A DNA stretch of 64,000 nt from Betaproteobacteria bacterium (GTDB lineage Bacteria; Pseudomonadota; Gammaproteobacteria; Burkholderiales; SG8-39). Location of the stretch: the NCBI GenBank assembly GCA_022340285.1, contig JAJDOG010000082.1, positions 31,195 through 95,194 of the forward strand, in the 5' to 3' direction. The notes under the pieces were generated by a model. The model did no database searches and was not told where the DNA came from. It worked only from the letters and a program-made list of their open reading frames with translations. The position numbers were made by a program, and so were the translations under genes. This document shows positions 8,326-14,868 of the stretch, piece by piece; positions within the stretch are counted from its first letter, which is position 1; each line of letters starts with the position of its first letter.

Positions 8326-9207
8326 ATGCACGACTACTCATGGGATCCCTGGCGTGTGCTGCGGCGCGCGGCTGCCATCATCTTTCTGGTCGCCGCCGGT
8401 TCGGGCTGCGCGACCATGGTCTCGACCGCAACGGCGCGGATGGCGCAGAACCTGTCTGCGGCGGTGCTCAATCAGGACGATCCGGAGACCGTTCGACAAG
8501 GGGCGCCGGCGTACCTGCTCCTCGTCGATTCGCTGATCGCGGACGACCCCCAAGCGAGCTCGCTCCTGCAGGGCGGGGCGCGGCTCTATGTCGCCTACGC
8601 CGCCGCATTCGTGACCGACCCCGATCGCGCACGGCGACTGACCCGCCGTGCGGTGGATTACGCCGACCGCGCGCTCTGCGTGGAACTTCCTGCCGCGTGC
8701 GCGCCGGCGGCGCGCGGCGTCGATGGATTCAAGGCTGCGATCTCCGGTGCGGGCAAGGCGCAAGTTCCGGCGCTCTACACGTGGGGCGTTGCGCACGCCG
8801 GGTGGATCCAGGCGGCGAGCGACGACTGGAACGCGATCGCCGAGCTGCCCAAGGTCGAGGCGGCCATGAGCCGCGTGGTGGAGCTCTACGAAACCTACGA
8901 GCGCGGCGCTGCGTACATGTACCTTGGCATCCTCGCCACGCTGCGACCCGCGGCGCTGGGCGGGCGCCCGGAAGAGGGCCGCCGCTACTTCGAGCGGGCG
9001 ATCGAGCTGTCGGACGGAAAGAATCTGATGGAGCAGGTACAGTTTGCGCGATTCTACGCACGGCTCGTGTTCGACCGGCCGCTTCACGACCGGCTGCTGG
9101 AGGAGGTGCTTGCGGCCGAGACGGAGCAGCCCGGCCTGACACTGAGCAACACGTTGGCGAAAGAGCAGGCGCGCGAGCTGCTCGCCGACGCAGATGCGTA
9201 TTTCTGA
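8326..9207 (+). CDS. TatT-like TRAP-associated lipoprotein (TPR-type)
   Basis: 293 residues from the ATG at 8326. The track start at 7846 reads antisense through the epimerase and is rejected. A lipoprotein leader is seen: 'RRAAAIIFLVAAGSGCATM' with cysteine in the lipobox. The rest is alpha-helical with TPR-like helix pairs ('YLGILATLRPAALGGRPEEG', 'GRRYFERAIELSDGKN'), as in TatT proteins that accompany some TRAP transporters and are proposed to pass hydrophobic ligands to the DctP subunit in the periplasm. Placement directly before dctP supports the call. Confidence 0.8.
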   Translation: MHDYSWDPWRVLRRAAAIIFLVAAGSGCATMVSTATARMAQNLSAAVLNQDDPETVRQGAPAYLLLVDSLIADDPQASSLLQGGARLYVAYAAAFVTDPDRARRLTRRAVDYADRALCVELPAACAPAARGVDGFKAAISGAGKAQVPALYTWGVAHAGWIQAASDDWNAIAELPKVEAAMSRVVELYETYERGAAYMYLGILATLRPAALGGRPEEGRRYFERAIELSDGKNLMEQVQFARFYARLVFDRPLHDRLLEEVLAAETEQPGLTLSNTLAKEQARELLADADAYF

Positions 9208-9208
9208 G

Positions 9209-10222
9209 ATGAGAATCGCAGCGACAATCCTGGCCATCCTCCTCGCATGCGGCGCGGCGCCGCCCGCCGTGGGCGCAGTGCTCAAGATCGCCACGCTGGC
9301 GCCCGACGGGACGGCGTGGATGAAGGAGATGCGCGCCGCGGGCGCGGAGATCCGCAAGCGCACCGAGGGGCGCGTCGAACTCAAGTTCTATCCGGGGGGC
9401 GTCATGGGGAACGACGCCACGGTGCTGCGCAAGATGCAGATCGGCCAGCTACACGGCGGCGCAGTCACCGTGCTCGCGCTCGCGCGGATCTTTCCCGACA
9501 GCCAGCTCTACGGCCTGCCGCTGCTCTTTCGCTCGCATGCCGAAGTGGACTATGTCCGCGCGCGCATGGATCCGCTGCTCATGGAAGGGCTGGCGCGCAA
9601 CGGGATGATCGCGTTTGGGCTCGTCGAGGGCGGCTTCGCCTACCTGATGTCGAGCTCGCCGGTGCGCCGGATCGCCGACCTCAAGGCGGAGAAGATGTGG
9701 GCGCCGGAGGGCGACGTGATCACGCCGACGCTCTACAAGGCGGCGGGCGTGGCGCCCGTCGTCCTGCCGCTTGCCGACGTGTACACCGGCCTGCAGACTG
9801 GGCTGATCACGGGAGTGGGGATCTCGGCCACCGGTGCGATCGCACTGCAGTGGTATACGAAGACCAAGTACCTGACCGACGTGCCCGTCTACTTTACAGC
9901 CGGGGCACTCGTGATCGCCGGGCGCGCCTACGAGCGCCTTGCGCCCGCGGATCGCGAAATCATCCGCAGCGTGCTGACGCCCACTTTCCGGAATCTCGAC
10001 CGCGCCAGCCGTCGCGACAACGAGGCGGCGCGCACCGCGCTCAAGAACCAGGGCATCGAGTTTGTGCGACCGGATGCCGCGGCGATGCAGGAGTTCGAGC
10101 GCGTCGCCGCCGAAGCGCGCGCGGCGATCGGCAAGAAAGGCCTCTATACGCCTGCGCTCCTGGAGGCGCTGGAGGCTCATCTCCGGGAGTTCCGGGCGAA
10201 GCCCAATGCCGGAGGACGCTAA
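9209..10222 (+). CDS. dctP: TRAP transporter solute-binding protein (DctP family)
   Basis: 337 residues from ATG 9209, one base after the TatT stop; an in-frame ATG at 9194 is also possible but lies inside the previous gene. A Sec signal peptide ('ATILAILLACGAAPPAVGA') precedes 'LKIATLAPDGTAWMKEM', typical of this subfamily. Further hallmarks are 'RVELKFYPGGVMGND' and 'QTGLITGVGISATGAIALQW', the region that holds the carboxylate-binding Arg in many DctPs. It binds the solute in the periplasm and delivers it to DctQM. The TatT neighbour points to a hydrophobic organic acid rather than C4-dicarboxylate, which is inference. Confidence 0.9.
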   Translation: MRIAATILAILLACGAAPPAVGAVLKIATLAPDGTAWMKEMRAAGAEIRKRTEGRVELKFYPGGVMGNDATVLRKMQIGQLHGGAVTVLALARIFPDSQLYGLPLLFRSHAEVDYVRARMDPLLMEGLARNGMIAFGLVEGGFAYLMSSSPVRRIADLKAEKMWAPEGDVITPTLYKAAGVAPVVLPLADVYTGLQTGLITGVGISATGAIALQWYTKTKYLTDVPVYFTAGALVIAGRAYERLAPADREIIRSVLTPTFRNLDRASRRDNEAARTALKNQGIEFVRPDAAAMQEFERVAAEARAAIGKKGLYTPALLEALEAHLREFRAKPNAGGR

Positions 10223-10733
10223 CGCCGAGTCGCAAGCGGGCGCGCCGTCGCGCGGGTTGCCGCGAGCGCTCGCGCTGGCCGAGAACGCCGTCCTCGTCGT
10301 GCTGCTCGCCATGCTCGTGCTCGTCGCAGGCGGCCAGATCCTCCTGCGCCAGCTCGACATCGCAATGACCTGGTCCGATCCGCTGGCGCGGCTCCTGGTG
10401 CTCTGGATCGGCGTATTCGGCGCCGTGGCGGCAAGCCGCGAGAACCAGCACATCGCGATCGACGCCCTGTCCCGCTTCCTTCCGGCCCGCCTGCAACTCG
10501 CGGCCGGCGCCCTCGTCGGCCTCTTTGCGAGCGGGGTGTGCGCGGTGCTTACCTACGAGGCCGCGCGATTCGTGCAATTCGAGTACGAAGGGCACACCGC
10601 CGCGCTAGGGGGCGTGCCCGCGTGGAGCCTTGCGGTCGTGCTCCCGCTCGGCTTCGCGTTGATCGGCATCCGCTACGCCATCTACTTCGTCACGCGCGTG
10701 CGCGCGCTCGTCGCAGCGAGGACCGAGGCGTGA
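10206..10733 (+). CDS. dctQ: TRAP transporter small permease (DctQ family)
   Basis: 175 residues from ATG 10206, which overlaps the end of dctP by 17 nt. Four membrane segments are visible, and the family motif 'WSDPLARLLVLWIGVFGA' followed by 'HIAIDALSRFLPARLQ' is the DctQ signature region. The N-terminal 25 residues are polar and Glu/Ala-rich. The end overlaps dctM as GTGA. Confidence 0.9.
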   Translation: MPEDANAESQAGAPSRGLPRALALAENAVLVVLLAMLVLVAGGQILLRQLDIAMTWSDPLARLLVLWIGVFGAVAASRENQHIAIDALSRFLPARLQLAAGALVGLFASGVCAVLTYEAARFVQFEYEGHTAALGGVPAWSLAVVLPLGFALIGIRYAIYFVTRVRALVAARTEA

Positions 10734-12007
10734 TCGCCGTCTCGCTTGCGCTCCTCGCGATCGCGCTGCTCGGAGCACCGCTCTTCGTCGTGATCGCCGC
10801 GAGCGCGCTGACCGGGTTTGCGTCCAAGGGCATCGACCTGTCGGCTGTGGTGATCGAGTTCCATCGCATCGCCGAGACGCCGGTGCTCGTGGCGATTCCG
10901 CTTTTCACCTTCGCCGGCTACCTGCTCGGCGAGAGCGGGGCGCCGCAGCGCATCGTGCGATTGACCCAGGCCTTTCTCGGCTGGCTGCCCGGTGGCCTCG
11001 CGATCGTGGCCATCGCGACCTGCGCGCTCTTCACAGCGTTCACGGGTGCGTCCGGCGTGACCATTATCGCGCTGGGGGCGCTCCTCTATCCGGCATTCCA
11101 GTACGCGGGCTATCCGGAACGATTCAGTCTCGGTCTCATCACGAGCTCGGGCAGCCTGGGCGTGCTCTTTGCGCCCTCGCTGCCGCTCATCCTCTACGGG
11201 ATCGTGGCACAGCAATTGGGCGTCGGGCGCCCGGTGTCGATCGAGCAGCTCTTCGTCGCGGGGCTCCTGCCCGGGCTCCTCATGCTCGTGATGCTCGGGG
11301 CGTGGAGCGTCTGGCGAAACCGCGGACTGCGCACGCCGATTGCGGCATTTTCGTGGGCCGAAGCCTTCGGTGCCGTGCGCGAGTCCGCCTGGGAGATTCC
11401 GCTGCCGTTCGTCGTGCTCGGGGGAATCTACGGCGGCTTCTTCGCGGTCTCGGAAGCAGCTGCCGTGACCGTGATCTACGTCCTCGTCGTCGAGGTCTTG
11501 GTTCTGCGCGAGATCCCGCCCGCCAGGCTGCCCGAGATCATGCGCCGGTCCATGGTGCTCGTCGGGGCGGTGCTCGCGATCCTCGGCATGGCGCTCGCTT
11601 CCACGAACTACCTGATCGACGCCGAGGTGCCGGCCAGGCTCTTCGAAGCGGTCCGGAGCCAGATCTCGAGCCCGCTCACGTTCCTGCTCGTGCTCAACGC
11701 CTTTCTGCTCGTCCTGGGCATGATCCTCGACATCTTCTCGGCCATCGTGATCATGATTCCGCTCATTCTGCCGATGGCTGTCGGGTACGGAATCGATCCG
11801 CTGCACCTCGGCATCGTGTTCCTTGCCAACATGCAGATCGGGTACTTCACCCCGCCCGTCGGGATGAACCTTTTCATCGCCAGCCACCGCTTCGGCAAGC
11901 CGGTGCTCGAATTGTGCCGCGCCGTGCTGCCGTTCTTCTTTATTCTTCTCGCGAGCGTGCTCATCATTACGTACTGGCCGGCGCTGTCGCTGGCGCTGGT
12001 ACGCTAG
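10730..12007 (+). CDS. dctM: TRAP transporter large permease (DctM family)
   Basis: 425 residues, GTG start overlapping the dctQ stop as GTGA. The track start at 10538 is a frame extension and is rejected. The protein is highly hydrophobic with about 12 membrane spans. DctM motifs include 'GAPLFVVIAASALTG', 'FTAFTGASGVTIIALGALLYP', 'LFAPSLPLILYGIVAQ' and 'GYFTPPVGMNLFIAS', which bracket the sodium and substrate sites of the elevator-type permease. It completes the TRAP system with dctP and dctQ. Confidence 0.92.
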   Translation: MIAVSLALLAIALLGAPLFVVIAASALTGFASKGIDLSAVVIEFHRIAETPVLVAIPLFTFAGYLLGESGAPQRIVRLTQAFLGWLPGGLAIVAIATCALFTAFTGASGVTIIALGALLYPAFQYAGYPERFSLGLITSSGSLGVLFAPSLPLILYGIVAQQLGVGRPVSIEQLFVAGLLPGLLMLVMLGAWSVWRNRGLRTPIAAFSWAEAFGAVRESAWEIPLPFVVLGGIYGGFFAVSEAAAVTVIYVLVVEVLVLREIPPARLPEIMRRSMVLVGAVLAILGMALASTNYLIDAEVPARLFEAVRSQISSPLTFLLVLNAFLLVLGMILDIFSAIVIMIPLILPMAVGYGIDPLHLGIVFLANMQIGYFTPPVGMNLFIASHRFGKPVLELCRAVLPFFFILLASVLIITYWPALSLALVR

Positions 12008-12040
12008 GCGGACGCACCAAAGCTTCGGCCGGGACCCTGA

Positions 12041-12805
12041 ATGACCAACTCGGACGCCATTGGCAAAGTACGCGGCTGGATCGAGTCCGCCGAGCGCATC
12101 GTCGCGCTGACCGGTGCGGGCATCTCGACGGATTCCGGCATTCCGGATTTCCGCGGCCCGCAGGGCGTTTGGACGAAGAACCCCTCGGCGGAGAAGCTTT
12201 CCACGCTGCAGCACTATCTCGCCGATCCCGAGGTGCGTAAGACCTCCTGGCAGATGCGTGTCGCCAGCCCGGCCTGGACCGCGCAGCCTAACGCCGGGCA
12301 TCTGGCGCTGGTCGCTCTCGAACGGCGGGGCAACCTGCATGCGCTGGTCACGCAGAACATCGACGGTCTGCACCTGCGGGCCGGCCACTCGGCGGCGCGC
12401 GTGATCGAAGTGCACGGCACGTTGCATGAGGTCACGTGCTGGGGCTGCGGCTGGCGCGGGCCCATGCAGCCGGTGCTCGAGCGCGTGCGCGCGGGGGAAG
12501 AGGACCCCGCGTGCGATGCCTGCGGCGGCATCTTGAAGAGCGCGACCATCTCGTTCGGTCAGGCGCTCGAGCCCGAGGTGATCGAGCGCGCGCTGCGCGT
12601 GGCAGGGGAGGCGGATCTGCTGCTGGCAGTTGGCACCAGCCTGCAGGTCTACCCGGTGGCGAATGCCGTGCCGCTAGCGCGGGAGGCGGGGGCGCGTGTG
12701 GTCATCGTCAACGCACAGCCGACGCCCTATGACGACATCGCCGACGCCGTGCTGCGCCAGCCGATCGGGCGGGTTCTGCCGCAGATCGTCGGCACGGCGA
12801 GCTGA
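12041..12805 (+). CDS. cobB: NAD-dependent protein deacylase (sirtuin)
   Basis: 254 residues. NAD-binding 'ALTGAGISTDSGIPDFRG', 'VTQNIDGLHLRAG' and the catalytic His in 'EVHGTLHEV' are all present. A structural zinc site is formed by 'CWGC' and 'CDAC'. 'ATISFGQAL' and 'LAVGTSLQVYPVANA' complete the class. It lacks the short Tyr/Arg pair of desuccinylases that I would look for near the acyl pocket, so deacetylase activity is more likely. It lies 33 nt after dctM on the same strand and may be read through from it. Confidence 0.9.
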   Translation: MTNSDAIGKVRGWIESAERIVALTGAGISTDSGIPDFRGPQGVWTKNPSAEKLSTLQHYLADPEVRKTSWQMRVASPAWTAQPNAGHLALVALERRGNLHALVTQNIDGLHLRAGHSAARVIEVHGTLHEVTCWGCGWRGPMQPVLERVRAGEEDPACDACGGILKSATISFGQALEPEVIERALRVAGEADLLLAVGTSLQVYPVANAVPLAREAGARVVIVNAQPTPYDDIADAVLRQPIGRVLPQIVGTAS

Positions 12806-12838
12806 GACGCAGCGCTTGCCGGCCCGGCAACGGGAACC

Positions 12839-14095
12839 ATGATCGCGGCCCTCCACTCCGTGTCGTCCATCCTGCTCGGGGCGGCGATCCTGATCGTGGG
12901 AAGCGGCCTCTTCGGCACCCTGATCGGGGTGCGCGCAGGACAGGAAGGGTTCGCCGACGTCGTCATCGGCCTCGTCATGTCGGCCTACTTCGTCGGTTTC
13001 TTCATCGGAACCTATGTCTGCCCCGCGATCGTGCGCCGCGTCGGGCACATACGGGCCTTCACGATGTTCGCCGCAATCGCCTCCGCCACGGCGATCCTGC
13101 AAGCGCTGTATGTCGGGCCCTGGGTTTGGGCCGCGCTGCGCGTGATCAATGGAATGTGCATGGTCGGGTTCTTCATGGTGACGGAGAGCTGGCTCAACTC
13201 GATCACGACGAACGAGCGGCGCGGCCAGGTCTTCGCCGCATACGTCGCCGTGACGCTCGGCGCGCTGGGGCTCGGCCAGATCCTGATCGCCACCGCAGAT
13301 CCGGCCGGCTTCACGCTTTTCGGGGTGGTGTCGATCCTCTTCTCGCTCGCGCTCGTTCCGGTGGCTTTCACGCGCATCGAGCAGCCCAAGCCCATCACCG
13401 TGCCGCACCTCGGCGTGCGATTCCTCTACGAGGCCGCGCCCGCGGCAGTGGTGGGCGCATTCGCCACGGGGCTTGCGGGCAGCGCACTATGGGGCATGGC
13501 TCCGGTATTCGTGCAGCGAATCGGACTGGATACCGGAGCCGTCGCGGGGATCATGGGCGCCGCCGTGTTCGGCGGGGCGATACTCCAGTGGCCGATCGGC
13601 CGGCTATCCGATCGCGTAGACCGCCGCTACGTGCTCGCAGCGATCTGCGCGGCGGCATCCGTGCTGGCGCTCGCCGCGCTGGCGGCCACGACGTGGTCGC
13701 CAGCGGCGCTCATCGTCAGCATGTTCTTCTACGGCGGCGTCGCGTTCTCGATCTACCCGGTGAGCGTTGCTTTCCTGAACGATCGCCTGGCTCGCGAGCA
13801 TGCGCTCGCGAGCTCGAGCGGTCTGCTCCTCGTGTACGGTGTGGGTGCCGCGATCGGGCCGACGCTTGCCGGCTCGGCGATGGAGATCTTCGGGCCCCGC
13901 GTGCTGTTCGCGTATTTCGCGATCGTGTTCGCACCGGTCGCGATTTTCGCGTACTACCGCACTCGCAAGTCTCCCGAGCCCGAGGACGCGACGCGCGGTC
14001 AGTTCGTGGCCATGATCCGCACCTCGGCGACCGCTATCGATATGATGTCCGGTACCGAGCCCACAGTGGACGAGCAGCCCCCCCAACCGCGCTGA
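12839..14095 (+). CDS. MFS transporter (YcaD-like)
   Basis: 418 residues with 12 predicted membrane segments. The loop 2-3 region and 'YFVGFFIGTYVCPAIVRRVGH' resemble the YcaD/MFS_1 group, as does 'RVINGMCMVGFFMVTESWLN'. The repeat-half motif 'GRLSDRVDRRYVLA' appears in the second half. It probably exports or imports a small organic solute across the inner membrane. A 33-nt gap from the sirtuin suggests shared transcription. Confidence 0.88.
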   Translation: MIAALHSVSSILLGAAILIVGSGLFGTLIGVRAGQEGFADVVIGLVMSAYFVGFFIGTYVCPAIVRRVGHIRAFTMFAAIASATAILQALYVGPWVWAALRVINGMCMVGFFMVTESWLNSITTNERRGQVFAAYVAVTLGALGLGQILIATADPAGFTLFGVVSILFSLALVPVAFTRIEQPKPITVPHLGVRFLYEAAPAAVVGAFATGLAGSALWGMAPVFVQRIGLDTGAVAGIMGAAVFGGAILQWPIGRLSDRVDRRYVLAAICAAASVLALAALAATTWSPAALIVSMFFYGGVAFSIYPVSVAFLNDRLAREHALASSSGLLLVYGVGAAIGPTLAGSAMEIFGPRVLFAYFAIVFAPVAIFAYYRTRKSPEPEDATRGQFVAMIRTSATAIDMMSGTEPTVDEQPPQPR

Positions 14096-14138
14096 GCGAC
14101 TTGTCAAGGCGCGCTGCAAGCTGCGCGAGGAGAAGAGA

Positions 14139-14270
14139 ATGCCGAAATCAGAAGGTTCGGAGGGTCTCGTCGATGCGATCTCCCGTTTCACGGTCGTCTT
14201 CGGCAAGGTGCTCTATTTCGTCATCGCGCTCACCTTGCTCGGGATCGCGATCGGGGTCAATATCGGCCGC
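14139..14270 (+). pseudogene. 5' remnant of a small membrane-protein gene
   Basis: A good ribosome binding site (gaggagaag) precedes ATG 14139. The first about 43 codons encode a sensible protein with one hydrophobic segment ('VLYFVIALTLLGIAIGV'). The rest of the 126-codon track ORF is Arg/Glu-rich and is the antisense of the opposing remnant, so the true 3' end seems to be lost near 14260-14270. Family not recognised. Confidence 0.45.
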
Positions 14271-14378
14271 CACGTGCGCAATGCGCCATCCGGCAATCGC
14301 AATGACCGCGCCCGACCCGAGGAAGATGAGCACGTTGAGCGGCAGCGAGAAATGCGCGAAGTCCAGGGACGGCAACAT
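14258..14378 (-). pseudogene. 5' remnant of a sodium/calcium exchanger-like gene
   Basis: The first about 40 codons on this strand ('LNVLIFLGSGAVIAIAG' and 'WRIAHVAADI') match the N-terminal membrane span of CaCA-family (Na+/Ca2+ or cation/proton) antiporters. Homology stops abruptly after 'HVAADI', where the frame turns into polar sequence and ends within 36 codons. A full antiporter would have over 300 residues. This is a truncated gene that meets the opposing remnant head-on. Confidence 0.5.
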
Positions 14379-14409
14379 CGTCGTTCAGCAAGGGCGATCA
14401 ATCATGTCT

Positions 14410-14751
14410 TCAAGCGCCGTGCGCCATGTGTTTCGGGCTGTGCATGCCTTTCTTCACTCCCAAGCGGATCAGCAGGACGTTCATCGGATAGGCCGCGATC
14501 AGCCCAATGGATAAGCTGAAGACGAGCGAGGACCAGAATAGCGGGTCGCCCGAGCAATAGTAGACAGCGAGACCCAGGGGCCCCGAGTACGCGACGGTGA
14601 ACGTCCACACCCATTTCATGAGACTCACAAGGTGCGCGTTGTTTCGCATCAGGTCTCGCCACAGCACGGCGAGCGAGATTGCCGTGGCCAGCGACCAGAT
14701 GGCGAGAAACCATAGGGACGTGAGCGATGAACGGAGCGTCTGTTCCAGCAT
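14410..14751 (-). CDS. DUF4396-like membrane protein, apparently internally deleted
   Basis: 113 residues. The N-terminal part ('LMKWVWTFTVAYSGPLGLAVYY') and the C-terminal part ('LFWSSLVFSLSIGLIAAYPM', then 'NVLLIRLGVKKGM') both match what I remember of DUF4396 proteins. The middle, which in the family holds a Cys/Gly-rich 'CYSGCGAGE'-like segment and several membrane spans, is missing: the sequence passes straight from 'YYCSG' to 'DPLFW' in frame. It may be a short but working variant or a decayed copy; its position next to two truncated genes favours decay. Confidence 0.6.
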   Translation of the reverse strand: MLEQTLRSSLTSLWFLAIWSLATAISLAVLWRDLMRNNAHLVSLMKWVWTFTVAYSGPLGLAVYYCSGDPLFWSSLVFSLSIGLIAAYPMNVLLIRLGVKKGMHSPKHMAHGA

Positions 14752-14868
14752 TCAGAGCTTTGGAAGCGAAGCTCATCGGCGAGCTCATGCGGCAGTCAAA
14801 GCGCCCCGCACAGCATGTGCGCGCCGCCCACCGCCCAGTCGGTTACCCTACCAAGAACGCCGGCGCCG

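Noticed and set aside
10682-12427. 581-codon minus-strand ORF
   Set aside because: It is antisense to dctM and the sirtuin, both of which have firm family motifs; the product is charged low-complexity sequence.
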